Source of the DNA: Paenibacillus tyrphae
GTDB lineage: Bacteria; Bacillota; Bacilli; Paenibacillales; NBRC-103111
Direction: 5' to 3'
Assembly: GCF_024158745.1 (NCBI RefSeq)
Contig: NZ_JAMZAW010000043.1
Location: 1 to 33,260 of the forward strand
DNA length: 33,260 bases
This document shows positions 24,979-33,159 of this stretch, one piece after another; the stretch's first letter is position 1, and every line of letters starts with the position of its first letter. Under the pieces are notes generated by a model, which saw nothing but the letters and a program-made list of their open reading frames with translations, ran no database searches and had not been told where the DNA came from. The translations under genes were made by a program, and so were the position numbers.

Positions 24979-27900
24979 ATGAAAAAAATGTTAAGACATG
25001 TCTTGTTATTCACTTTAATTGCTCAAACGCTATCCCCTGCAGCATTAACTTACGCTAATGAGGAAGCAGCAGCGGTTCCAACTACGGATCAAACTGCAAC
25101 CAAAGAAGTTCTAACCATCGAATGGTTAAGCCGAAAATACAATGTGCCGGAGAGCAGTTTGCTAAACGAGTTGAATAAAGGATATTCAATGTATGATATC
25201 CATTCCGCTTTGCAGACAAGGACAGAACCGAACCAATCTCTTGAAGAGATCCTTAAACGGATCAATCCAAGCGTGTCAGAACGATTGCAGAAAATGGACT
25301 TTTCCGCCGAGCGGTTCACAGAGGATAACAACAAAAAAGATAATACAGTTACCCAAAATACGTATATGTCGGTTACAGCACTTACATATGGAAACTATGT
25401 CGAAACACCCAAAAATACAACAATCGTAAATAATAAAGAGCAGTTTTATCCAAGTGTGTTTTCAAGCACGTATTCCGAAGGCTTAAATCGTATAAAAAGA
25501 TCGTTATATAACTATTCTTATAATTCCTATCCTACAGATTACGATAAATTTGCTTTGGATAGGGTGAATATGAAAGCAAGCAGCGCTCCATTTTCCGTTT
25601 CATCGGTTAATGAGAATGTCAATATGATCAATGGCGCCCTTCAATTACAGAGCACAGATATGACCCTCCCAGGCAGGAACGGGCTTTCTTTTGCACTCAC
25701 TCGCCGGTATGATAGTGCAGATTCGCTATATTATGATAAGGATATCTACAGTGGGGCCGTCTATACCATGCAATATTATCCGGCTTTGAATGCGAGATTG
25801 TTCCAGAAATATTCGAATATGCCGGAAAAATTCGGTTCGGCATCAAGCTTTTATTTTACTCCCTCCTACTATGCGTCGTTCGTACAATATGGCGGAAGTT
25901 ATACGTATTGGTATTTTCCTACCGACTATCCGGAAGTTTATGAATTCGATAATCAAGTGAGGAAGGATTTAGAGGCTAATTGGTCTTATAGGAACCCTGA
26001 TGACCCTAACACTATGCCATTTATTTCAAACGAAAGTATTACGCTTAACGGAACATCTTTTGTAGCCAGAGCATATACAACAGGACACGTTGTTGTACCA
26101 CCCTTCTATTCATCACGTTTTATAACGAATGCGTATGCCAACAAAACTAAGCCTCTCAGGAATGAGAACTATTTCCCTATTGGGAAAGGGTGGAAATGGG
26201 ACATTCCTTATGTTGAATATACAGATAAGGGAAGTTACGTTCATTTATCCGGAGGAGGTACCTATGAGCTGAACGGGACCAGTTTGAAGGGATATCCGTG
26301 GAAAGACATTACGGTCACACAGGAATCGCGTAAGATTAACGATCAATATGTATGGTTCACTCTGAATTATTTAAATGGCCAGAAGCAGTACTTTTCCGGG
26401 GATGGAAGATTAATCCAAATATCAGATGCTTATAACAATACCATTCAATTTGAATACCAGAATGTTTCTCCTTATGGGTTGGTGTTAACGAAAATAAGAG
26501 ACGCGATCAACAATGAGATCAACATTTCTTACTCCGAAACAGAAGTGACCCTTACTCAAGGAGATCGTACAGTTAGATATGAAAAGCAGAAAGACCCTAA
26601 AGGCAACAAGGAATTGTTAACTTCGGTTACGGATGCGATGAATCGTAAGACGCATTATACCTACGAAATTGCGTCGGCATCGTTTGATTTGGTAAATTCC
26701 AAACGCGGGGAAAATTATGCTGCCCTGTTAAAGCAAGTACAGCACCCAACCCAAGCCCGCACAAGCTATACCTACGAATCGGTTAATCGTAAAGTGGGCG
26801 ATTATGGGAACGAATACGTGAATCGCATCAAATCCCGGGAAGATATTATAACGTACGTCAACGGAACGGAAGAAAAGTATAATCATGTGAATTATAGTTA
26901 CGCGGGAGACGGGGCAGAGGTAAAGAAGTATGATAGCTCTTTCGCCACGATCGTGAACAATGGGCGAGTAAAGACAGTGTACAGCTTTGACAAAGTGTAT
27001 ATTGACGAGAACACCCCGGAAGTAATTTATAATACCCAGATTAGTAAAGAAGATGGAACGACGGTAAATACGGATATCATGGAGTACAACCGAACGAAGC
27101 AATGGCCGTCTCCGATTAAAGTAATTTCGAAGATGACTAGAGCAGGAGCGGCCGCGGCGGATAAGATCGTAGCAAGAAACTACGATGATTACGGCAATGT
27201 ATTGACGGAAACGGATCCGAGTAATATTACAACAACCTATACGTATAACCCAACAACTCATTGGCTGGAGACGATCACGAAGCCGATTAATGCTGGTCTA
27301 TCCCGTTTCACAAAATATGTACGAAATTCACAAGGCAGCATCTTAGAGGTCTCCGATAGAGAACACAATGAAGGCGGAGCGCTAAAAGCACAAATTAACT
27401 TTGATTACGATAATTACGGTAACGCGACAAAAATAACGCTAAAAGATGATAATCGAAATACGGTTATTAACAAGGAATATAGTTCGGATTATAATTATGC
27501 ATTTGTTACCAAACAATGGTCTCAAGTAACCGATGTGGACGGGAATAGTTCGGGGGTCTTCCAATGGCAGAAGTACGATAAGTCCACAGGTAACGTAACC
27601 GAATATACAGGTGGCAATGAATACCCTATCAGGTATCAATATGATAAGCTTGGACGATTAGTATTAGTTACATACTTGGATTCAAGCCAAGTGAGATTGA
27701 TATATGACGATGCTAATAATAAGGTAACCACGATAGATCCAACCGGCGTAACATCCTTTATTCAATGGAATACCCTTGGGATGAAAACATCGGAAGGGAC
27801 CGTGGGAAGCGGAACAACTTCTTATGGATACGATCCTTACGGTCGTCTGTCTTGGAGTCGGGATGCGTTGTCCAACACAACGACCTATGGATATGATGCG

Positions 27901-30600
27901 TGGGACAGGAGTATTCGAACAACTTACCCTGATGGATCTGCTTCAGGTGTTGAATATGACGATGTCAATCGCACCGTAACAATGGCAGATGCTGAATCGA
28001 ACAAGACGAAAGAAACTTACGATATATTAGGCCGTGTTACTAAGAAGGAATGGTTGAAACAAACAGGAACGGTTCTTCTGTCAAGTAGTGCATATGATTT
28101 TGCTGGAAACGTAACGTCTAATGTCGATGGTAACAACAATACGACATCGTACGCCTACGACTTATTCAATCGGCTGGTTTCTGTGACTAACGCCAAGTCG
28201 GAAACGACGAAATACAGTTATAATATGGCGGGTAAATTAGTTCAGACGGAATATGCCGATGGAAACAAAATTCAGAAGCAATACGATGAACTAGGCCGTC
28301 TAATAAGAAAAATCGATGCGTTAGGGCAAAATGAAAGATACTATTATGATGTAAACGGAAATGTAAAAACATATATCGATCGAAAAGGTCAGATAACGAG
28401 CTACGGCTACAACGCCCGTGATCAATTAACCAGCAGTGTGACCGGAAGTGAAACGGTTTCTTATGAGTACGATACCGCTGGACGACGCACAGCCATGCAG
28501 GATGGTACAGGCAGAACACAGTATGGTTATAATAACGTTGGGCAACTGGATGCAGTCACGTATCCGGATGGAAAGAAGGTTCTATACGCATACGACCCGC
28601 AAGGGAATCGCACGCAAATGACCGATCCATTCGGTTATGTTACAGCATACGGGTATGACAACCGAAACCGTCTGAAAGGCGTAGGTCCGGCTATGGCCGA
28701 CTGGGATACAAGTTATGATTATAAGAAAAATAATTTGTTATCTAACGTAACTCAACGTAACGGAATCGCATGGAGCTATACACTCGATGGCACTAATTTG
28801 ATGAATCTTACGCAAACAAGGTATGGTGCGCCTGTGAATTCGTACGGGTATACGTACGATAATAACGGAAACCAGACAAGCAAAAACGAGAATGGCCAAG
28901 GAAATACGTTCTCCTACGATCCACTCGACCGGATTGAAAAATCCAGTCAATTTAATGAAGCTTATACGTACGATACCCGCGACAACCGTCAAACGATGCA
29001 GAGCAGCAAGAGCATCGATATGGGCGGGGCCGGTTACCGATATGATGATCGCAACCGACTCGTTCAAGCGACGACCGATGATGGCAAAAACGTTTCCTAT
29101 CGTTATAATGGGGATGGAATGCTCTACGAGCGGACGGAGAATGGACAGACGACGCGCTATTACTATGACGGAGCGAATATGATTGCAGAGGGAACGGTCA
29201 GCAATGGCACTGTGACCATGAAAGCAAGATATATCCGCGGTGGCACCGGCTTGGTAGCCCGTCAAGATGCTAGCGGCACCAAAACGTATTACCTTCACAA
29301 CGGCCACGGAGATGTTGTGGGATTAGCGGACGGCAATGGCAATGTTATTAACCGGTATACTTATGACATCTGGGGCAATCCGCTTAGCACATCGGAGCAA
29401 GTACCTCAGCCATTCCGATACAGCGGGGAGTTCTGGGATAGCAGTACGAATTTGCAGTATCTGCGCGCCAGATGGTATGACCCAAGTGTCGGCAGGTTTA
29501 TAAATGAGGATACGTATGAAGGGGATATAAATAATCCGCTGAGTTTGAATCTTTATACGTATGTGTATAATAATCCGTTGAGGTATACGGATCCGAGTGG
29601 TCATTGTGTTGCAGGTGATGAGATTTGTACAGCGACCTACTACTTCGATAGTAACAATGTAAGAAGAATTGCGGGTACAAATGAAATTGATTATGACTTT
29701 TATAAGAATTGGTATACAAAAACGCCACAAAATTTCCTCAAAATAACAGCTAAGGGAAATCAAGCTTTTAGAATGGCTATGGCTGATGTTGTAATGAGAT
29801 GGAATGCAGAACATACAGAAGAAATTGCATTAGGAATGGGATTGATTGATGCTGCCTCAAATATGGGAGGTTCTTGGAGTAAAGGCGCTAATAAGACCAT
29901 TGGCTGTAATTGTTTCACAGCAGGAACTAAAGTCCTCACAGACGAAGGGGAGAAGAATATCGAAGACATTGAAGTCGGAGATAGGGTTCTCGCCAAGGAT
30001 GAAAAGACTGGAGAGGTGGCATACAAAGAGGTTACGGCTACGTTCAATCACGAAACAGATGAGATTTATAAGATTCACGTGGGCGGCCAAACCATTGAAG
30101 CAACCTTCAATCATCCGTTTTGGGTAAAAGATAAGGGATGGACGTATGTAAAAGACCTCAAAGTCGGTGACTTGCTTGTTCAGAGCGATGGGAATACTCT
30201 TAAGGTAGAGAGCATCGAACTGGAGCACAAAAACGTTACGGTTTACAACATGACGGTTGATGAGTTCCATACCTACTTTGTCAGTGACCTTGGGATTTGG
30301 GTGCATAACTCAAATTGTCCATTTGGAAAATTTGAAAATGCCGATTACCATGGAGAAACCAATAACGGAGTGAAGAATAAAGCACCAAATGATGGACAAA
30401 CAGCTTTGGACAATTCACTATCTATTGGGCCAAATACCGACCGAAGAATAGGAATAAGTGATGGGGAGTTTGTTGTGCTAGACAAGACAAGTGAGGGGCT
30501 TTATCACGGTCATGTCAGGTCATGGGGCGAGCTTACTCCTACAATGCAAGCTATTCTTAGAAAAGCAGGATTGGTCAATAAGAAAGGGAAGATAAAATGA
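24979..30600 (+). CDS. RHS-repeat polymorphic toxin with Hint domain
   Basis: An intact 1873-residue secreted protein. Residues 1-27 form a signal peptide. An N-terminal region of about 500 residues leads into long YD (RHS) repeats (about 480-1440, many copies of YxYDxxGR or YGYDxxxR), which in relatives build a shell around the toxin. The RHS core (about 1445-1545) includes FRYSGEFWDSSTNLQYLRAR and the conserved RFINEDTYEGD and DPSGH. Residues 1645-1775 are a Hint/pretoxin domain, from Cys1645 in CFTAGTKVLT, through TFNHPFWV, to the terminal WVHNS, which would cut off the C-terminal tip by itself. The last 96 residues are the toxin (LDNSLSIGPNTDRRIGIS, LYHGHVRSWGELTP); it recalls the group called polymorphic toxin type 17, from memory. 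The start codon lies 22 bases after the FN3 gene, with CTAGGAG upstream. Confidence 0.88.
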   Translation: MKKMLRHVLLFTLIAQTLSPAALTYANEEAAAVPTTDQTATKEVLTIEWLSRKYNVPESSLLNELNKGYSMYDIHSALQTRTEPNQSLEEILKRINPSVSERLQKMDFSAERFTEDNNKKDNTVTQNTYMSVTALTYGNYVETPKNTTIVNNKEQFYPSVFSSTYSEGLNRIKRSLYNYSYNSYPTDYDKFALDRVNMKASSAPFSVSSVNENVNMINGALQLQSTDMTLPGRNGLSFALTRRYDSADSLYYDKDIYSGAVYTMQYYPALNARLFQKYSNMPEKFGSASSFYFTPSYYASFVQYGGSYTYWYFPTDYPEVYEFDNQVRKDLEANWSYRNPDDPNTMPFISNESITLNGTSFVARAYTTGHVVVPPFYSSRFITNAYANKTKPLRNENYFPIGKGWKWDIPYVEYTDKGSYVHLSGGGTYELNGTSLKGYPWKDITVTQESRKINDQYVWFTLNYLNGQKQYFSGDGRLIQISDAYNNTIQFEYQNVSPYGLVLTKIRDAINNEINISYSETEVTLTQGDRTVRYEKQKDPKGNKELLTSVTDAMNRKTHYTYEIASASFDLVNSKRGENYAALLKQVQHPTQARTSYTYESVNRKVGDYGNEYVNRIKSREDIITYVNGTEEKYNHVNYSYAGDGAEVKKYDSSFATIVNNGRVKTVYSFDKVYIDENTPEVIYNTQISKEDGTTVNTDIMEYNRTKQWPSPIKVISKMTRAGAAAADKIVARNYDDYGNVLTETDPSNITTTYTYNPTTHWLETITKPINAGLSRFTKYVRNSQGSILEVSDREHNEGGALKAQINFDYDNYGNATKITLKDDNRNTVINKEYSSDYNYAFVTKQWSQVTDVDGNSSGVFQWQKYDKSTGNVTEYTGGNEYPIRYQYDKLGRLVLVTYLDSSQVRLIYDDANNKVTTIDPTGVTSFIQWNTLGMKTSEGTVGSGTTSYGYDPYGRLSWSRDALSNTTTYGYDAWDRSIRTTYPDGSASGVEYDDVNRTVTMADAESNKTKETYDILGRVTKKEWLKQTGTVLLSSSAYDFAGNVTSNVDGNNNTTSYAYDLFNRLVSVTNAKSETTKYSYNMAGKLVQTEYADGNKIQKQYDELGRLIRKIDALGQNERYYYDVNGNVKTYIDRKGQITSYGYNARDQLTSSVTGSETVSYEYDTAGRRTAMQDGTGRTQYGYNNVGQLDAVTYPDGKKVLYAYDPQGNRTQMTDPFGYVTAYGYDNRNRLKGVGPAMADWDTSYDYKKNNLLSNVTQRNGIAWSYTLDGTNLMNLTQTRYGAPVNSYGYTYDNNGNQTSKNENGQGNTFSYDPLDRIEKSSQFNEAYTYDTRDNRQTMQSSKSIDMGGAGYRYDDRNRLVQATTDDGKNVSYRYNGDGMLYERTENGQTTRYYYDGANMIAEGTVSNGTVTMKARYIRGGTGLVARQDASGTKTYYLHNGHGDVVGLADGNGNVINRYTYDIWGNPLSTSEQVPQPFRYSGEFWDSSTNLQYLRARWYDPSVGRFINEDTYEGDINNPLSLNLYTYVYNNPLRYTDPSGHCVAGDEICTATYYFDSNNVRRIAGTNEIDYDFYKNWYTKTPQNFLKITAKGNQAFRMAMADVVMRWNAEHTEEIALGMGLIDAASNMGGSWSKGANKTIGCNCFTAGTKVLTDEGEKNIEDIEVGDRVLAKDEKTGEVAYKEVTATFNHETDEIYKIHVGGQTIEATFNHPFWVKDKGWTYVKDLKVGDLLVQSDGNTLKVESIELEHKNVTVYNMTVDEFHTYFVSDLGIWVHNSNCPFGKFENADYHGETNNGVKNKAPNDGQTALDNSLSIGPNTDRRIGISDGEFVVLDKTSEGLYHGHVRSWGELTPTMQAILRKAGLVNKKGKIK

Positions 30601-31136
30601 GTAATTATTTTTCCGTTCATTTTACTAACAATTCCAGTTTTCAATTCCTATCAAAAAAGCCAATAACCAATAAGTTTGATAATGTAACTGTGATTTTTCA
30701 GGATAATCAGGATAAAAAATATGTTTTTGAAGATGTAATTCAAGAAGCGATAATTACTTTGTATAACGGAATAAAAAATCCAGTTGAACTAACTTCTGAA
30801 TTGGAGGTGGGTAATCTAGGGCAGGCATGGAATATTTGGACAAATAACTTATCGGATATGGCCGAAGATGATGAGGAAGATATATTCAGGAACTATTGGA
30901 TGTGGTCAACAAGAGAATACCAAACATGGATATATCAAAAAAATGAAAAATTATATATTGAAATTAGTCCAAGCTACAAATGGCACTATATAGAACCTGC
31001 TGAAGATGAGCAAGTCATATCCTTTAGCGAATTTCTTGAACATTATCATGCTAATGTTTTTGAACTATCGTCTGAGCAAATAAAAAACATTATTGTGTCA
31101 CTTGAGGTCATGAAAACAGAATTAAATATAACCTAG
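30597..31136 (+). CDS. Probable immunity protein of the RHS toxin
   Basis: A 179-residue acidic cytoplasmic protein whose ATG overlaps the toxin stop (ATGA, 30597-30600), the arrangement expected for toxin and immunity genes. It has no signal peptide or membrane segment and contains a Trp/Tyr-rich stretch (NIWTNNLSDMAEDDEED, WMWSTREYQTWIY) that could bind the toxin tip. I do not recognise a named immunity family; the call rests on position, size and charge. A terminator directly behind it ends the locus. Confidence 0.65.
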   Translation: MSNYFSVHFTNNSSFQFLSKKPITNKFDNVTVIFQDNQDKKYVFEDVIQEAIITLYNGIKNPVELTSELEVGNLGQAWNIWTNNLSDMAEDDEEDIFRNYWMWSTREYQTWIYQKNEKLYIEISPSYKWHYIEPAEDEQVISFSEFLEHYHANVFELSSEQIKNIIVSLEVMKTELNIT

Positions 31137-31143
31137 TGATTAG

Positions 31144-31175
31144 ACCTTGGGGGATTGAATCCCTCAAGGTTTTTT
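31144..31175 (+). terminator. Rho-independent terminator of the RHS locus
   Basis: A 10-bp stem (31144-31153 with 31161-31170, one wobble) and a 7-base loop are followed by a run of T to 31175, eight bases after the immunity gene stop. The bases 31176-31325 that follow hold nothing I recognise. Confidence 0.85.
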
Positions 31176-31325
31176 CTTATACCCCTGCCCGGTGCCGAAT
31201 GAATCGGGGGACTATAACCTCTCAAATTTGAATTTTCATAGAACTCATGATTGGGCTGGTTTACATTATTTTGAAGGCTTCGTTTTGGCTGTATAGTGCA
31301 TAGCTGTTTTGGTCACGTGGAGAGG

Positions 31326-31544
31326 TTAGGAATCGGACGATTCATGGTCATCATCGATTAAGTCATGAATACTGATGTTCAAGGCTTCACAGATATTTTC
31401 AAGGGTTCGAATATAGACTCTATCAACTTTATCTGAACAAAGATGGTTAATAGTATTTGGTCTTAAATTCATCATTAATGCAAGTTGTCTTTGGGACATG
31501 TTTCTTTCAGCCAAAATTTCTCTAAGCCGAATTTTAATTTTCAT
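31326..31544 (-). CDS. XRE-family (Cro/CI-type) repressor
   Basis: A 72-residue single-domain helix-turn-helix protein. The recognition region is MSQRQLALMMNLRPNTINHL (about 16-35), followed by the fourth and fifth helices of the XRE fold (TLENICEALNISIHDLI). It is transcribed away from the serine recombinase gene, and GGAGGATG lies 8 bases before its ATG. It most likely represses its own promoter and that of the recombinase through the inverted repeat in the shared intergenic region. Confidence 0.85.
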   Translation of the reverse strand: MKIKIRLREILAERNMSQRQLALMMNLRPNTINHLCSDKVDRVYIRTLENICEALNISIHDLIDDDHESSDS

Positions 31545-31567
31545 TAATCAAACATCCTCCGTTACGA

Positions 31568-31600
31568 TTTCAATAACATTAATATACCATGTTGTTGAAA
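31568..31600. promoter_or_regulatory. Operator-like inverted repeat of the XRE repressor
   Basis: TTTCAATAACAT (31568-31579) and ATGTTGTTGAAA (31589-31600) match in 11 of 12 positions as an inverted repeat with a 9-base spacer. On the minus strand the spacer contains TATATT, a likely -10 box for the repressor gene, so binding would give autorepression. It ends 9 bases before the -35 box of the recombinase promoter. Confidence 0.6.
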
Positions 31601-31608
31601 ATAAATCA

Positions 31609-31637
31609 TTGATCATATCTCTTAAAAGATATATAAT
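31609..31637 (+). promoter_or_regulatory. Promoter of the serine recombinase gene
   Basis: -35 TTGATC (31609-31614) and -10 TATAAT (31632-31637) with exactly 17 bp between them. The ATG is at 31695. A 6-bp inverted repeat (GTTACA ... TGTAAC, 31655-31680) lies in the leader just before the ribosome binding site. Confidence 0.7.
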
Positions 31638-31694
31638 GAATATATCTCATAAGGGTTACAATAATCACGATTTCTGTAACGGAGGGAACTGTCA

Positions 31695-32471
31695 ATGAAC
31701 GTCATCGGCTATGTTCGAGTCTCAACAGCAGGACAAGCGAGAGATGGTTACAGCTTGTCATATCAACGGGAAGAAATGGAAGCGTATTGTCAACAGCAAG
31801 GATGGAACCTGCTTCATGTGTTCGTGGATGAAGGAATCAGCGGAGCAAAGGTTGACGAGGACGCCTTAGAAGTAGACCGAGAAGGATTTCAGAATATGCT
31901 TTCTCTCCTTTCTACCCGTTCTGCCGATCATGTTGTCGTCCTGAATACAAACCGACTATGGAGAAGCGATATCGTTAAAGTTTTGGTTCATCGTGAATTT
32001 AAGAAATACAATATTGACGTAAAATCCATTGAACAATCGACATACAGCATCTACAAGAAAGACCCTTCCGACTTCTTGATCAATGGTTTGATGGAACTAT
32101 TGGATGCTTACCAACGGCTAGAAATCGCCATGAAACTAGGTAAAGGACGCAATAAGAAGGTTAAGGAAGGCGGTTACGCAGGAGGACGTGCTACATTCGG
32201 CTACAAGGCTAAGAAAGGTTCCAAAGTCCTTGTCATCGATGAAAAACAAGCGGTCATTGTGGGGCGTGTATTCGAGTTAAAAGAGTTAATCCCTCACTGG
32301 ACACTATCTGAAATTGCATACCAATTGAACCTTGAAAACTACAAAACGCAGCAAGGCAAGGCCTTTACCAAAGTACAGGTGAAACGAATCCTTGATCGTG
32401 GCAGCTTTTACAGCGGCATGTATCAATATGCTAACGTGGAAGCTATCGGCAAGCATCAGGCGATCATATGA
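31695..32471 (+). CDS. Serine recombinase (resolvase/invertase plus recombinase domain)
   Basis: A 258-residue site-specific recombinase. The catalytic domain opens with VIGYVRVSTAGQ (nucleophile Ser10, Arg8), continues with VVVLNTNRLWRSD and the helix E region LMELLDAYQRLEIAMKLGKG, followed by a DNA-binding recombinase domain (GGRATFGY to YSGMYQYANVEAIGKHQAII). It stops where large serine recombinases continue into a zinc ribbon and coiled coil, so it is a short form; related short proteins exist in Bacillales. GGAGGG lies 8 bases before the ATG. With the divergent repressor it looks like the recombination/control module of a mobile element, though no attachment sites were found. Confidence 0.85.
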   Translation: MNVIGYVRVSTAGQARDGYSLSYQREEMEAYCQQQGWNLLHVFVDEGISGAKVDEDALEVDREGFQNMLSLLSTRSADHVVVLNTNRLWRSDIVKVLVHREFKKYNIDVKSIEQSTYSIYKKDPSDFLINGLMELLDAYQRLEIAMKLGKGRNKKVKEGGYAGGRATFGYKAKKGSKVLVIDEKQAVIVGRVFELKELIPHWTLSEIAYQLNLENYKTQQGKAFTKVQVKRILDRGSFYSGMYQYANVEAIGKHQAII

Positions 32472-32482
32472 GGGGAGGCAAC

Positions 32483-32728
32483 ATGAATATGAAAGTTACC
32501 CTTATGGACAGATTGGATGCCGAGGAACGGGAACTGATGCAGCAAATTCAAACGTACGAAGCTTGCACGATGGCCGTCTTAAACATGGCGAGCGATCAAA
32601 TAAGGCCATTACATAAATTCGCGGTGGAAGACATTGTTTCGAGCCTTCACCGAATGACGGTTGAACTGCAAACGGAATTGCTTCATTTGAGGTTAAAAAA
32701 GGCGCTATGCCAACCATTGAAACACTAA
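32483..32728 (+). CDS. Small helical protein after the recombinase
   Basis: An 81-residue, mostly alpha-helical protein (MDRLDAEERELMQQIQTYEA ... VEDIVSSLHRMTVELQTELLHL) without known family. A GGGGAGG site (32472-32478) lies immediately after the recombinase stop. ATG codons at 32483 and 32489 are 4 and 10 bases from it; an ATG at 32468 would overlap the recombinase by 4 bp but lies before the binding site. Position and coupling suggest an accessory factor of the recombinase. Confidence 0.5.
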   Translation: MNMKVTLMDRLDAEERELMQQIQTYEACTMAVLNMASDQIRPLHKFAVEDIVSSLHRMTVELQTELLHLRLKKALCQPLKH

Positions 32729-32745
32729 ACTGGGACATAAACGGA

Positions 32746-32915
32746 GAGTAGGTTATTGCTGGCGTATCTTTGCGGTTTGTCCGCTCGAACTAAGGATGCA
32801 AGCCTACTCATCCGTGTTGTCCATTCGTTGAGTGATTACTCATGGGTTGGGAATATGCTTACGTATCGTTGTGGCTTGTCCACTTGCAGTCAGGATGCAG
32901 GTCTAACTCATGAGT
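32746..32915 (+). ncRNA. Candidate IS110 bridge RNA: two homologous stem-loops with internal loops
   Basis: Unit 1 (32746-32809): outer stem GAGTAGG with CCTACTC, internal loop strands of 19 and 18 bases, apical hairpin GCGG-TTTGT-CCGC. Unit 2 (32838-32915): outer stem ACTCATGGGTT with AACTCATGAGT (one wobble), internal loop strands of 22 and 21 bases, apical hairpin GTGG-CTTGT-CCAC. The units share CGTATC, the TTGTCC loop and AGGATGCA, and the apical stems differ by paired changes (C-G to T-A), which points to a selected RNA fold. The pair ends about 40 bases before the start of an IS110-family transposase remnant. IS110 bridge RNAs are known to lie upstream of the recombinase and to hold two such loops, one for target and one for donor DNA. 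This identification is inference. Confidence 0.5.
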
Positions 32916-32953
32916 AAGGATTCAACAACAAAATAACAGAGGAGTGAAGCAAT

Positions 32954-33159
32954 ATCGTACAACAAGACAAACTCATTTATGTGGGCATCACTTGCACAAG
33001 CAGCATCGTACAGCGGTTTTTATCGACTGCTGGAACCAGAAGCTAGGCGAAATTAAGTTTGACAATAAGCCTTCTGCCTTCCCTTTGCTTGAGAGAGAAG
33101 TAAAGAAGCATACAAAAAAAGGATTATCTGTTGTTTACGGGCTGGAAGATGTCAGAGGT
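32954..33159 (+). pseudogene. IS110-family transposase, N-terminal remnant
   Basis: Two frames join into the start of a DEDD transposase: VQQDKLIYVGI (32957-32989), then after a missing G, (D)LHKQHRTAVFID (from 32992), then LGEIKFDNKPSAFPLLERE, and finally VVYGLEDV (33130-33153). The missing base falls exactly in the codon for the first catalytic Asp (GID motif). The expected start codon is ATC (32954-32956) instead of ATG, 8 bases after GAGGAG. Similarity stops after GLEDV; the rest of the RuvC-like domain and the C-terminal serine-containing domain are absent. The element is therefore dead. Confidence 0.65.

Larger units (their letters stand above)
31556..31685. repeat. Inverted copies of the ribosome-binding leader
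   Basis: CCTCCGTTAC at 31556-31565 and GTAACGGAGG at 31676-31685 are perfect inverted copies, so both divergent genes use the same 10-base leader including the ribosome binding site. This suggests the regulatory region arose by inverted duplication, or that both mRNAs are controlled alike. Confidence 0.5.

Noticed and set aside
27600..29600. Repetitive DNA within the RHS gene as a CRISPR or tandem-repeat array
   Set aside because: The periodicity comes from degenerate YD repeats in the protein; there are no identical repeats with regular spacers.
32746..32915. Tandem c-di-GMP or other known riboswitch
   Set aside because: The tandem arrangement and a GATGCA element superficially recall c-di-GMP-I aptamers, but the conserved tetraloop receptor, CAGGGCAAA and GACGCAAAGCC elements are missing. 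The IS110 context gives a better explanation.
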